In this document: piece after piece, positions 42,790 to 52,706 of the stretch
Position numbering within the stretch: the stretch's first letter is position 1
Layout: each line of letters starts with the position of its first letter
DNA from: CCMP332 sp040218795
Lineage (GTDB): Bacteria; Bacteroidota; Bacteroidia; Cytophagales; CCMP332
NCBI GenBank assembly: GCA_040218795.1
Contig: JAVJQT010000009.1
Location: 62,001 to 126,000, forward strand
DNA length: 64,000 bases
Direction: 5' to 3'
Made by a program: the position numbers and the translations under genes
The notes under the pieces: model-generated
What the model saw: the letters and a program-made list of their open reading frames with translations, nothing else
What the model was told of the DNA's origin: nothing
The model's database searches: none

Positions 42790-45002
42790 GCGATACCATT
42801 GAAAAAGAAAAATCCAAAAATCTAAAAACCTACCATGTCAATGGTATGACATGTGCGGCTTGTGCGCAGACAATTGAATCCACGGCCAATAGCATTAAAG
42901 GTATAAATGAAGCCAATGTAAATTATGCCGCTTCAACGCTCTTTGTAGATTTTGATGCTGACAAAACCTCTTACAAAGAGATTCGAAAATCGATCCGAAA
43001 AGCCGGTTATGATATTGTGGAAGATGCCTCGGATTCCAAACCACAAATTACACTTTTCAAACTACTGATCGCACTAATTCTTAGCGGTATAATCATGATA
43101 ATCAGCATGGCTTGGGTCCGGATTCCACATCCCGAATTGATACTTCTTCTACTGACCATCCCTGTATTATTTTACGCCGGTTTGAATTTTTTTACTTCGG
43201 CATTCCGTCAGGCCTTAATATTCAAAGCAAATATGGACACCTTAATCGCCTTGGGTTCTGGTGCTGCTTTTATATTCAGTTTGATAAAAACCCTTCGACT
43301 TTACCTCTTTGAAATAGAAATAGTAGGATATGTCTATTTCGAATCTGCGGCGATGATTGTCACCTTCATTTTAATTGGAAAATACATTGAAGAGCGAGCA
43401 AAGAAACGAACCGGCGAAGCCATAGAAAAATTAATCGAACTTCAACCCCGGCAAGCGGTTAAAATCGAAAATGGAAAAGAAATTACGATAAGTATTAGTG
43501 AAGCCAAGCCCGGAGATATTCTTTTAATTAAAAGCGCTGAAAGAGTGCCTCTCGATGGCCTTATCACAAGCGGGCATAGTTATGTCGATGAATCTATGAT
43601 TACCGGAGAGTTTATTCCTGTCGAAAAATTTAATGGTGAGAAAGTTTATGCGGGTACCATTAACAAAACCGGTTCATTTAAGATGAAGGTAGAGCTTGCC
43701 GAAGGGCAAACCCTTTTGGCTCAAATCATTGAAATGGTGAGAGTCGCTCAGGGTAGTAAGGCACCGGTTCAAAAAATCACAGATAAAATTTCTTCTGTAT
43801 TTGTACCTGCCGTTTTATTGATTTCATTTCTCACACTTTGCTATTGGTGGTTCATTAGTCCTGGTGGAACATTTCAGTTTGCATTGACACCGGCTATATC
43901 AGTATTGATTATTGCCTGTCCATGTGCGCTTGGTTTGGCAACTCCAACCGCTGTAATTGCAGGCATTGGAAAAGGTGCCAAACTGGGTGTCTTGTTTAAG
44001 AATGCAGAAAGCCTTCAAACTCTGGGTGAAATAAATGCCCTCATTACGGATAAAACAGGGACCATAACCAATGGTGAACCCGAAGTATTTGACTTTGTCT
44101 GGGAAAACAATTTATCCGATCACAGTTTCTTAAAAAAATTACTCTATCATGTTGAAAAAAGGACTGATCATCCATTGGCTTTTGCCGTATGCAAGCATTT
44201 GAAATCTGAATATGACGAAGCCTTTGACTCCAAAATAAACCATTTTGAAGTGGTGCTGGCCAGAGGGATCCGATGTGAATACGAAAACAGCAGTTTTTTA
44301 GTTGGCAATAACCGTTTTATGCAGGAAGAGGATGTTATGATAAGCAAATTCATTTCTCAAAGGGCTAGAGAACTTAGAGATGAAGGTAAAACATTGATAT
44401 ATTTTGCTTATGAAGGCATTGTTGCCGGCATTATTTCAGTATATGATGCCATCCGTGTTGGTGCAGATGAAGCCATTAGAAAATTATCCAATCTCGACAT
44501 AGATGTAATTATGATGACCGGAGATTCACAACAGGCCGCAGAACCACTATGCCATCAGCTTGGAATTGAAGAACTGTATTACGATGTAAAACCACATCAG
44601 AAGCAAGATAAAGTAAAGGAAATCCAATTAGAAGGAAAGAAAGTAGCAATGGCCGGCGATGGAATCAACGATGCTCCGGCTCTTTCTCAGGCAGATGTTG
44701 GAATCGCTTTGGGTACAGGCACGGACATCGCTATTCAAAGTGCTACTGTGACACTGGTCAATGGCGATTTGCGCAAAATTGCTCAAGCCCTTGTCTTGTC
44801 AAAGGCCACAATGTCAACCATTCGAGGCAATCTTTTTCTGGCATTTATTTATAACATTATAAGCATTCCAATTGCAGCCGGACTATTATATTTTATTACC
44901 GGCATTTTCTTGAATCCCATGATTGCGGCAGCGGCAATGGCCTTGAGTTCCATATCTGTTGTACTCAACAGCCTCTATCTTTATTATCGAAAATTCATTT
45001 AG
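42786..45002 (+). CDS. copA: copper-translocating P-type ATPase
   Basis: 738 residues, P1B-type. One N-terminal heavy-metal domain (GMTCAACAQTIE) precedes eight membrane helices. Ion-site C378-P-C380 in IIACPCALGLATPT, phosphorylated Asp422 in TDKTGTITNGEP, actuator TGE in SMITGEFIPVEK, the P1B His-Pro in KRTDHPLAFAV, and hinge GDGINDAPAL. The CPC motif and MTCAAC support Cu(I) export. A single HMA is usual for Bacteroidota CopA. Translationally coupled to dsbD (4-bp overlap) and followed after 3 bp by a secreted peptidase gene. Confidence 0.95.
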   Translation: MSDTIEKEKSKNLKTYHVNGMTCAACAQTIESTANSIKGINEANVNYAASTLFVDFDADKTSYKEIRKSIRKAGYDIVEDASDSKPQITLFKLLIALILSGIIMIISMAWVRIPHPELILLLLTIPVLFYAGLNFFTSAFRQALIFKANMDTLIALGSGAAFIFSLIKTLRLYLFEIEIVGYVYFESAAMIVTFILIGKYIEERAKKRTGEAIEKLIELQPRQAVKIENGKEITISISEAKPGDILLIKSAERVPLDGLITSGHSYVDESMITGEFIPVEKFNGEKVYAGTINKTGSFKMKVELAEGQTLLAQIIEMVRVAQGSKAPVQKITDKISSVFVPAVLLISFLTLCYWWFISPGGTFQFALTPAISVLIIACPCALGLATPTAVIAGIGKGAKLGVLFKNAESLQTLGEINALITDKTGTITNGEPEVFDFVWENNLSDHSFLKKLLYHVEKRTDHPLAFAVCKHLKSEYDEAFDSKINHFEVVLARGIRCEYENSSFLVGNNRFMQEEDVMISKFISQRARELRDEGKTLIYFAYEGIVAGIISVYDAIRVGADEAIRKLSNLDIDVIMMTGDSQQAAEPLCHQLGIEELYYDVKPHQKQDKVKEIQLEGKKVAMAGDGINDAPALSQADVGIALGTGTDIAIQSATVTLVNGDLRKIAQALVLSKATMSTIRGNLFLAFIYNIISIPIAAGLLYFITGIFLNPMIAAAAMALSSISVVLNSLYLYYRKFI

Positions 45003-45005
45003 ACC

Positions 45006-47546
45006 ATGAAACATATCCTGACTACAATTTTATTGCTTCTCAGTTTGAGCGCCTTCTCTCAAACGGTGCTGGAGAACAGCTCCTTTTACGGGCCTTATAC
45101 TTTCGCCAAACCATTTGCCGATGAAGATAAAAGTCCTGAAGATAAAAGCTTTGAGCTGAGTAGTTTTTTGGATAATATCTCTGTAGATGAAGAGGCTTAT
45201 AATTTCAATGCTTTTCCTAAATATAAGTTCTCAGGCTATAAAGCTAAATTTGAAAAAGAAAAAGGATTGCTAATCCAAAACCCAGATAGTCAAAATTACC
45301 ACGTCTTTGTTCAAAATGTATATCTGGAAAACCCTGATTTCTCCAAGCTGAAACTAAAAGTGAATTCCAATGCGATCTTCAGAATTTCCGAAAATGGCCA
45401 AACCCTTTTGGAAAATCTCAATCGCCCCGATAGCTCAGTTTCAAAAGACGTCGAAAAAGAAATGCTCAAAGGTTTTCATCCTTTAACTATTAAATTAATG
45501 AATACGGCTGCACAGGGCGAAATCCAATTTAAACTGATCATTGAAAAGGACAGTGCTTTAAACCGGGTAATATTTCATACTGAATCAAAAAAACCGAGCA
45601 TCGATCTTTACTCATTAGCCAATATGTCAGGGGTATCCTCAGCCAAGATTAATTCAGAAGGAACCAAAGCGGCCATAACAATTTCAAAAAAGGCCTCGCC
45701 AAAAGGCAAATCTGAATCCTGGCTTGAGTTTTGGGATTTAAAGTCAAAAAAAATCATCCGTTCTTATAGAGGTTTGTCCGAAATGACCAGTATTGATTGG
45801 GTGCCGGGAAAGGAGGCTATTTCCTATATACGTTCCAATGACAAAAAGAAATCCATATGGATTCATCCTTTAAATGCTGAGCCCTATATTATTTTGGGCC
45901 AAATTGAAAATATTTCTTCCTATCAATGGTCAGACAATGGAGAATTTATCATTTATTCCATTAGACAAAAACCCGATAAGAAAGATAAAAAAACCAATCT
46001 TCTTGATGGAATGGCATCGCGTTTACCGGGCTATGACAATTATTCTTATCTGTACAAACTCGATATAAGCTCAGGAAAAATCACTCAGCTAACATTCGGG
46101 GAAAATAGCACTTCCTTAAAGGACATCTCTTCAGATGGTTCAAAAATTATATTCACCACCGATGATGAAGATTATTTGCAATTGCCCTATTCCTACTCAA
46201 CATATTGGGAGATGAACCTGAATAATGGCAAAACGGATTCCTTATTCACATTATACTGGGGCGGTGGCTGTGAATATTTTCCCGATGGCAAAAAAATATT
46301 AATCAGTGGGGGGCCATCACTCTTTGAAGGTATAGGTGAAAACGTGCGAGAGGGTCAAAAACCCAATGGCTATGACGGACAGGCCTATATATTTGATTTG
46401 GAAAGCAAAGAAGCAATTGCCATCAGTAAAGAATTCGATCCATCGATTAGCTCAATGGATGTGTCTGGCAATGGAGAGGAAGTATATCTGATCTGCACCG
46501 ACAAAGATTACAGAACACTTTACAAATATAATCTGGAAGAAAAGAGTTATGAAAAATTAATGGATGCCCCTGATTTAATCCGTTCACTTGATTTAAATAG
46601 GGATAATAAAAAAGGTCTTATCACAGCTTCCAATGCACAGGGAGACAATGCAGTGTATCTTTTTGACCCGCGAAAAATGAAACTTGAAACGCTCCATGAT
46701 CCATCCTTCCCAATCCTGAAAGACAAGCTTTTTGGGGAAATCAATTCCTGGACATTTGAAAATGAAAACGGCGATGTCATAGACGGGCGCTTTTATTTGC
46801 CACCTGATTTTGATTCTACTAAAAACTATCCTCTGATCGTTTATTATTACGGTGGAACTACACCTGTTAGCCGCTCATTTGGAGGTCGATATCCCTACAA
46901 CTGGTATGCCGCTCAGGGTTATGTGGTTTATATTTTACAACCGCGTGGCAGCATCGGTTACGGACAGTCTTTTTCTGCGGAGCATGTTAACAATTGGGGA
47001 AAAACCACGGCTAAGGATATAATACTGGGAACAAAAAAGTTTACAAAATCACATCCATTCATAGATACTACGGCAATTGGTTGTATTGGCGCTTCCTATG
47101 GCGGTTTTATGACCATGTATCTCACAACTCAAACTGATATATTTTCTGCTGCAGTTTCCCATGCGGGGATATCGGCGCTTTCGAGTTATTGGGGAGAAGG
47201 GTTTTGGGGATATGCTTATTCTGCTGTGGCTTCCGAGGCGGCCTTCCCCTGGAACCGAAAAGACATTTACGTCGATCAAAGTCCTCTTTTTCAAGCGGAC
47301 AAGGTGAATACACCAATTTTACTAACCCACGGAACCTCTGATACAAATGTACCGCCGGGAGAGAGCTACCAATTTTATACGGCCCTCAAGATTTTGGGTA
47401 AAGAAGTGGAAATGCTCGAAGTGCCGGGACAAAATCACTGGGTGGTGGATTATGAACAATACATTGAATGGAAATATTCTATAATCGCCTGGTTCGATAA
47501 ACACCTCAAGAAGAAAGACGATTGGTGGAATAGCCTTTATAAATAA
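45006..47546 (+). CDS. secreted S9 family (prolyl oligopeptidase-type) peptidase
   Basis: 846 residues. Signal peptide about 1-18 (LSLSAFSQ). An N-terminal region and a WD40-like beta-propeller (about 200-570) lead to the alpha/beta-hydrolase domain. The triad is readable: Ser697 in CIGASYGGFMTMYL, Asp779 in THGTSDTNVPPGES, His811 in PGQNHWVVDY. The G-x-S-Y-G-G motif is that of the acylaminoacyl-peptidase/DPP subgroup of S9. Periplasmic; it cleaves short peptides. It lies 3 bp after copA and overlaps yjjX by one base, so it is part of the dsbD-copA operon. It is longer than typical S9C members (about 650-700) because of an extra N-terminal segment. Confidence 0.92.
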   Translation: MKHILTTILLLLSLSAFSQTVLENSSFYGPYTFAKPFADEDKSPEDKSFELSSFLDNISVDEEAYNFNAFPKYKFSGYKAKFEKEKGLLIQNPDSQNYHVFVQNVYLENPDFSKLKLKVNSNAIFRISENGQTLLENLNRPDSSVSKDVEKEMLKGFHPLTIKLMNTAAQGEIQFKLIIEKDSALNRVIFHTESKKPSIDLYSLANMSGVSSAKINSEGTKAAITISKKASPKGKSESWLEFWDLKSKKIIRSYRGLSEMTSIDWVPGKEAISYIRSNDKKKSIWIHPLNAEPYIILGQIENISSYQWSDNGEFIIYSIRQKPDKKDKKTNLLDGMASRLPGYDNYSYLYKLDISSGKITQLTFGENSTSLKDISSDGSKIIFTTDDEDYLQLPYSYSTYWEMNLNNGKTDSLFTLYWGGGCEYFPDGKKILISGGPSLFEGIGENVREGQKPNGYDGQAYIFDLESKEAIAISKEFDPSISSMDVSGNGEEVYLICTDKDYRTLYKYNLEEKSYEKLMDAPDLIRSLDLNRDNKKGLITASNAQGDNAVYLFDPRKMKLETLHDPSFPILKDKLFGEINSWTFENENGDVIDGRFYLPPDFDSTKNYPLIVYYYGGTTPVSRSFGGRYPYNWYAAQGYVVYILQPRGSIGYGQSFSAEHVNNWGKTTAKDIILGTKKFTKSHPFIDTTAIGCIGASYGGFMTMYLTTQTDIFSAAVSHAGISALSSYWGEGFWGYAYSAVASEAAFPWNRKDIYVDQSPLFQADKVNTPILLTHGTSDTNVPPGESYQFYTALKILGKEVEMLEVPGQNHWVVDYEQYIEWKYSIIAWFDKHLKKKDDWWNSLYK

Positions 47547-48085
47547 TGCCGGCGGTGAAAATTCTTGTAGGATCAAAAAACCCGGTAAAAATCAATTCTG
47601 TAAAACAGGCTTTTTCAAAAGCTTTCTCCACAGTAATGTTTGAAGTGGAAGGAGTAAATTCAGAATCAGGAGTTCCCGATCAACCTGTTGGTGATTCGGA
47701 AACTTTCCATGGAGCTGTCAATCGCGCAGAATATATTTTTAAAAAACATCCAAATGCAGATTACTGGGTTGGTATTGAAGGCGGCATTGAAATCGATGAA
47801 GAAGACGATATGGAAGCCTATGCCTGGGTTTATATAAAATCTCTCAAATTGAAAGGCAAGGCTAAAACAGCTAATTTTTATATCCCCAAAGAAGTTTCAA
47901 AACTTGTGAGAGAAGGTCATGAACTGGGTCATGCCGATGATATGGTTTTTGGAAAATCAAATTCAAAACAAAGTAGCGGATCGGTTGGGATTTTAACCAA
48001 TGGACTGCTAAATCGTACAGAATATTATGAACAGGCTGTTTTATTGGCCCTTATCCCATTTTTGAATCCCAAGCTAAATTTTTAG
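47546..48085 (+). CDS. yjjX: inosine/xanthosine triphosphatase (DUF84/YjjX family)
   Basis: 179 residues. The family signature appears at the N-terminus, VGSKNPVKINSVKQAF, with GVPDQPVGDSETFHGAVNRA and the catalytic-acid region WVGIEGGIE. GHELGHADDMVFG and KQSSGSVGILTNGLLNR complete the active site. The enzyme hydrolyses ITP/XTP (house-cleaning of deaminated nucleotides). The ATG shares one base with the peptidase stop (TAATG), so it is the last gene of the dsbD-copA-peptidase operon; the functional link is unclear. Convergent with recG. Confidence 0.88.
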   Translation: MPAVKILVGSKNPVKINSVKQAFSKAFSTVMFEVEGVNSESGVPDQPVGDSETFHGAVNRAEYIFKKHPNADYWVGIEGGIEIDEEDDMEAYAWVYIKSLKLKGKAKTANFYIPKEVSKLVREGHELGHADDMVFGKSNSKQSSGSVGILTNGLLNRTEYYEQAVLLALIPFLNPKLNF

Positions 48086-48104
48086 CTAATCCGAAATTTT
48101 CAGG

Positions 48105-50210
48105 CTAGCTAATCAACTTCCAGTCGAGATCATTGCTGTTTTTTCTTTGCATTAATGATTTCAAACGGCGATGCGCAGTGGAATTTAAACCCGGGTCTTT
48201 ATCCAAGATCGCTTTGACCGAATCACGCGCAGCAATCAATATTCCCGAATCCTGAGCCAAATCAGCTATTTTAAGATTTAAAACACCACTTTGCTGTGTT
48301 CCGGCCAAATCTCCGGGTCCGCGTAATTTTAAATCTACATCGGCTATTTCAAATCCATTTTGAGTTCTTACCATGGTCTCTAACCTTACCCTGGCATCTT
48401 TACTCACTTTGTTACCCGTCATCAAAATACAAAAGGACTGCTCTGCTCCTCTCCCAACCCTTCCGCGCAATTGATGCAATTGTGACAGACCGAATTTCTC
48501 CGAATTTTCAATCACCATCACAGATGCATTTGGGACATTAACTCCTACTTCAATAACAGTTGTCGATACCAGAATTTTGGTTTCATTTTTCACGAAACGC
48601 TGCATTTCATAATCCTTGTCAGCCGCTTTCATTCTCCCGTGTAGAATGCTTATAGGATATTCAGGAAAAGCCCTGCTGATGCTCTCAAAACCATCCATAA
48701 GGTCTTTATAATCTAATTTCTTTGATTCTTCTATAAGCGGATAAACAATATATATCTGCCGTCCTTTTTCGATTTCATCTTTTAAAAATTTAAAAACGCT
48801 CAATCGATGTGCATCTGTGCGGTGCACTGTTTTTATTTCTTTTCGACCGGGTGGCAATTCATCAATTACTGAAATATCGAGATCACCGTATAGGGTCATT
48901 GCCAATGTTCTTGGTATAGGGGTGGCTGTCATCACAAGAATATGCGGGAAGTGACTTTTATTTTTTTGCCAAAGTTTGGCCCTTTGCGCCACTCCAAATC
49001 GATGTTGTTCATCTATGACACATAAGCCCAAATTTTTAAACTTTACACGGTCTTCAATTAGGGCATGCGTGCCTATTATGATATCAATATTCCCTGCTTC
49101 GAGATTTTTTAAGATTTCTTTTCTAGAGGCGCTTTTTGTAGATCCGCTGAGTTTTGCAATTCTGATTCCCAAATATTTGCTGTAATCAGATAATCCGTTA
49201 TAGAGTTGCTCTGCCAGTATTTCCGTAGGCGCCATAATACAGGTTTGTGCCTTATTATCACGGGCCATGAGAGAGCATAAAAAAGCCACCATTGTTTTTC
49301 CGCTTCCCACATCTCCCTGTAATAACCTGTTCATCTGATAGCCTGAAATTAAATCGCTTCTGATTTCCTTTATTACCTTTTTCTGTGCATTTGTCAACTG
49401 AAAAGGAAGATGTTCTCGATAAAATGTATTGAGCTTGTCCAGTTTTTTGAAAATCTGACCGGGGAAAATTTCTTTGTTTTCAGATTTCTGAAAAAGTATT
49501 CTCAATTGAATGAGAAATAATTCTTCAAATTTTAATCTTCTTCTGGCCTCTTCTGCTTCTTTAAAACTTTGCGGTTTGTGAATGGCAATGAGCGCTCTTC
49601 TTCTCGGAATCAGTTTAAACTTTTTTATTAAAGTCTCAGGAAGAATTTCAACATCAAATTCAATTTGCTCAAGATTTTGGTCAATTATGTTCTCAATGGC
49701 CCGGCTATCGAGGTAATTTCTTCGCAATTTTTCTGTACTGGAATAGAGGGATGTTAGTTTTTGGTCTTTTCCGGATTTTAAATTTTTTGCTAATTCCATT
49801 TCCGGGTGAGCGATATTTAATTTATTACCATAAAGGGTCGGTTTGCCAAATAAGATAACTTCCTGTCCAACCTTAAATTTATTTAACACCCAGTTTACGC
49901 CCTTAAACCAGACCAATTCGATGTTTCCGCTTTTGTCATTAAAATCAGCGATCAAACGTGTTTTTCTTCCGTGACCCGCGGTTTTAAAATTTTTTAAATG
50001 CCCTCTCAATTGAATGATTTCCTCATTTCCCTGCAATTCAGAAACCTTATAAATACGGGTTCTATCTTCGTATCTATAGGGATAATGTGTTATTAAATCG
50101 CCGAAAGTGAATAATTCAAGCTCTTTTTGAAACAATTCCGCCCTTTTGGGTCCAATCCCTTTTAAAAATTTTATTTCAGTGCCAAAATTCACTCCCATTG
50201 GCCTAATCAA
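48105..50210 (-). CDS. recG: ATP-dependent DNA helicase RecG
   Basis: 701 residues, complete. The N-terminal wedge/OB domain (LKGIGPKRAELFQKE, HYPYRYEDRT, LRGHLKNF) is followed by superfamily 2 helicase motifs: Walker A GDVGSGKTMVAF, Walker B VIDEQHRFGVAQR, motif III MTATPIPRTLAMTL, and motif VI QLRGRVGRG with the RecG TRG-like C-terminus. It remodels stalled replication forks and Holliday junctions. The actual start may be the ATG at 50198 (MGVNFGTEIKFLKG), four codons in. Length is normal. Confidence 0.95.
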   Translation of the reverse strand: MIRPMGVNFGTEIKFLKGIGPKRAELFQKELELFTFGDLITHYPYRYEDRTRIYKVSELQGNEEIIQLRGHLKNFKTAGHGRKTRLIADFNDKSGNIELVWFKGVNWVLNKFKVGQEVILFGKPTLYGNKLNIAHPEMELAKNLKSGKDQKLTSLYSSTEKLRRNYLDSRAIENIIDQNLEQIEFDVEILPETLIKKFKLIPRRRALIAIHKPQSFKEAEEARRRLKFEELFLIQLRILFQKSENKEIFPGQIFKKLDKLNTFYREHLPFQLTNAQKKVIKEIRSDLISGYQMNRLLQGDVGSGKTMVAFLCSLMARDNKAQTCIMAPTEILAEQLYNGLSDYSKYLGIRIAKLSGSTKSASRKEILKNLEAGNIDIIIGTHALIEDRVKFKNLGLCVIDEQHRFGVAQRAKLWQKNKSHFPHILVMTATPIPRTLAMTLYGDLDISVIDELPPGRKEIKTVHRTDAHRLSVFKFLKDEIEKGRQIYIVYPLIEESKKLDYKDLMDGFESISRAFPEYPISILHGRMKAADKDYEMQRFVKNETKILVSTTVIEVGVNVPNASVMVIENSEKFGLSQLHQLRGRVGRGAEQSFCILMTGNKVSKDARVRLETMVRTQNGFEIADVDLKLRGPGDLAGTQQSGVLNLKIADLAQDSGILIAARDSVKAILDKDPGLNSTAHRRLKSLMQRKNSNDLDWKLIS

Positions 50211-50383
50211 AGAAAAATTCGCAATTTTTTACAACCTTGGCCGTTCTATTCTCGTTCTAAAGCAATAGAAATAATTAATTTTTATAATTTTAAGCCGCGG
50301 TACGTGTGTCTTGTAGATATTTACAATTAAACATATATTAGCGACTTAATATTTTGTGCACATTTGAATTTTATTATCAGGGT

Positions 50384-51568
50384 ATGAAAAAGTCAACTGC
50401 TTTTAAAGCAATAGTGGCCATAGTAGCATCATCTTTCCTTTACGCCTGCGGAGGCGGAGGCGCATACAGAGATGCGAGTAATCCGGGTTCCAACAGTTCT
50501 GTAACCGGTTTGGGCTATAATGAAGAAGGTGGATTTGAAGTAAATGATTATAACGGACAACCCGAAGCGCCAAACATGGTCTTTATACAAGGTGGTAGAA
50601 CAACCTTGGGTTCGTCTGAAGAAGATATTCTCAATCGTCATGACAATGTGGAGAGAACCGTTACGGTTGCTTCCTTTTTTATGGATATGACCGAGATTGC
50701 AAATATTCACTGGTTGGAGTATTTGTTTTATCTCAAAAGAGATTCATCAGAAGAAGTTTACGTTGCCTCTTTACCCGATACGCTTGTATGGGAAAGTGAG
50801 CTTTCATTCAATGACCCCTATGTAGATCACTATTTGAGATATCCTGGATTCAGATATTTCCCCGTAGTTGGTGTAACATGGGAGCAAGCCAGTGATTACT
50901 GTATTTGGAGAACAAAAGTGGTAAACCAAAAATTGGCAGAAGAAAGCGGAATAGAAGATATTCAATACGAAGGTAGAATTCCTTTGGAATCAGGTGTGGT
51001 AGTTCCAAGTTTCAGATTGCCGACTGAGGCTGAATGGGAATATGCAGCCATAGCTTTGATTGGAACACAATACCTTGATGAAAACCAATCTCACAAAAGA
51101 ATTTATCCATGGGATGGTCATGCATTAAGAAATCCTTATGGTGCCGAAATGGGAACATTCCTTGCCAACTTTAAAAGAGGTAGAGGTGATTATGCAGGTA
51201 TCGCAGGAAGATTAAATGATGGCGCAATGATCACCGATCATGTATATGCTAATCCTCCAAATGATTACGGTCTCTATAATATGGCCGGTAATGTATCAGA
51301 ATGGGTATGGGATGTTTACCGACCACTATCTTTTCAGCAGGTGGATGATCTTAACCCTATCAGAAGAAACGGATGGAAAGATGAGTCTGATCGTTACGAC
51401 CCTACCAATAGTCTTATCGGCAATGAAGTAAGGGTATATAAGGGTGGTTCATGGCATGATCCTGCTTATTTCATGTCTCCTGGTACAAGAAGATACCTGG
51501 AACAGGATACTGCATTGGCAACACTTGGATTTAGATGTGCCATGATCAGCGCAGGTAGAAACCGCTAG
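50384..51568 (+). CDS. gldJ: gliding motility lipoprotein GldJ (formylglycine-generating-enzyme-like fold)
   Basis: 394 residues from the ATG at 50384; a GTG at 50354 is also in frame but precedes the signal peptide. The lipobox is at FLYAC (Cys about residue 23). The FGE-sulfatase-like domain begins at MVFIQGGRTTLGSSEED. GldJ-typical segments are SLPDTLVWESELSFNDPY, FPVVGVTWEQASDYC, FRLPTEAEWEYAA, NMAGNVSEWVWDVY and the end VYKGGSWHDPAYFMSPGTRR. GldJ is an outer-membrane lipoprotein needed for GldK and the type IX secretion/gliding machinery. It is the key sign that this organism exports the two sorting-domain proteins in the window by T9SS. Confidence 0.9.
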   Translation: MKKSTAFKAIVAIVASSFLYACGGGGAYRDASNPGSNSSVTGLGYNEEGGFEVNDYNGQPEAPNMVFIQGGRTTLGSSEEDILNRHDNVERTVTVASFFMDMTEIANIHWLEYLFYLKRDSSEEVYVASLPDTLVWESELSFNDPYVDHYLRYPGFRYFPVVGVTWEQASDYCIWRTKVVNQKLAEESGIEDIQYEGRIPLESGVVVPSFRLPTEAEWEYAAIALIGTQYLDENQSHKRIYPWDGHALRNPYGAEMGTFLANFKRGRGDYAGIAGRLNDGAMITDHVYANPPNDYGLYNMAGNVSEWVWDVYRPLSFQQVDDLNPIRRNGWKDESDRYDPTNSLIGNEVRVYKGGSWHDPAYFMSPGTRRYLEQDTALATLGFRCAMISAGRNR

Positions 51569-51586
51569 ATAAAAATATTATTAATT

Positions 51587-51616
51587 AAAAGCTGCTCTAA
51601 AAGGCAGCTTTTTTTG
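51587..51616 (+). terminator. Rho-independent terminator after gldJ, abutting the next start codon
   Basis: AAAAGCTGC at 51587-51595 pairs with GCAGCTTTT at 51604-51612 (loop TCTAAAAG), followed by a T-run to 51615. The ATG of anmK is at 51620, only 4-8 bases later, leaving no room for a separate leader or ribosome-binding site outside the terminator. Confidence 0.8.
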
Positions 51617-51619
51617 TTT

Positions 51620-52705
51620 ATGGAAGTTCGAGTTTTTGGTCTAATGTCCGGTTCTTCACTAGACGGAATAGATATTGCCGATTGTACTTTCAAGATCAAT
51701 CCTGAAAAGGTAATATTTGAAATCAATAATGCGCTTACTTTACCTTACCCAAAAGAATTGCATGATGCTTTATTGGAAGCAGCTCAAATTTCCTCTAAAG
51801 ATTTAAAATTACTAGACATAGAATACAGTGAATGGATCGCTGATAAATTGGAGCAATTTATCCAAGGACGATCAGAAATTTCCCTAATAGGCATTCATGG
51901 GCATACTGTATTTCACAAACCCAATGAAGGGTTTTCACTTCAGCTGGGTAATGGCCGGATCATTCATTCCAAAATTGGAGTGCCCATTGTTACTGATTTT
52001 AGAACTGCCGATATCAAAGCCGGAGGGCAGGGTGCTCCGCTATCACCTAAAGGTGATTTGGATCTATTCCCCGATTATGATGGATTCTTAAACCTTGGAG
52101 GAATTTCAAATTTTAGTTTCAAAACAAAGGAGCAATCAATAAAAGGCTTTGACATTTGTCCTTTTAATCTGGCTTTGAATGAACTTGCACAGAAAAAGGG
52201 ATTTGCGTACGATAAGAATGGTAATTTGGCTTCGCGCGGATCAATTATAGAGCCATTGCTTGAAGACCTAAACGCCATTGAATTCTACAAGGGTAGAAAA
52301 CCAAAGAGTATTGACAGGCTCTGGTATGAAAATACATTTCAACCAATTATTAAACGCTTTTATAATGATTATGCGCTTGAAGACATCATTCATACCGTGA
52401 ATAATCATCAGGCAATTCAAATCGCAGGCGTTTTAAACGATTATCTGAACAAAAATGATAAAATCCTGCTTAGCGGCGGAGGCGCTCATAATGGCTTTTT
52501 TACTGAGCTCTTAAAATCTAAAATAAAGTCTAAATTAATTATTCCCGATGCCTCAATCGCAGATAATAAAGAAGCCATTATCTTTGCCTACCTGGCATTG
52601 CTAAAGGCTTTGGGAATGCCCAATTGCATTGCTCAAGTAACCGGGGCAAAAAGAGATAGCATTGGCGGGATGCTTTTTGGAAACTGTAACTTTAATAAGA
52701 ATTAA
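51620..52705 (+). CDS. anmK: anhydro-N-acetylmuramic acid kinase
   Basis: 361 residues from the ATG at 51620 (MEVRVFGLMSGSSLDGID); a TTG two codons earlier lies within the terminator T-run. AnmK opens and phosphorylates anhydroMurNAc recovered from cell-wall turnover. Family motifs: GLMSGSSLDGIDIADC (phosphate loop), IGIHGHTVFHKP, TDFRTADIKAGGQGAPL, LNLGGISNFS and LLSGGGAHNGF. Length is typical. The next gene begins 1 bp after its stop, so the two are co-transcribed. Confidence 0.94.
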   Translation: MEVRVFGLMSGSSLDGIDIADCTFKINPEKVIFEINNALTLPYPKELHDALLEAAQISSKDLKLLDIEYSEWIADKLEQFIQGRSEISLIGIHGHTVFHKPNEGFSLQLGNGRIIHSKIGVPIVTDFRTADIKAGGQGAPLSPKGDLDLFPDYDGFLNLGGISNFSFKTKEQSIKGFDICPFNLALNELAQKKGFAYDKNGNLASRGSIIEPLLEDLNAIEFYKGRKPKSIDRLWYENTFQPIIKRFYNDYALEDIIHTVNNHQAIQIAGVLNDYLNKNDKILLSGGGAHNGFFTELLKSKIKSKLIIPDASIADNKEAIIFAYLALLKALGMPNCIAQVTGAKRDSIGGMLFGNCNFNKN

Positions 52706-52706
52706 C

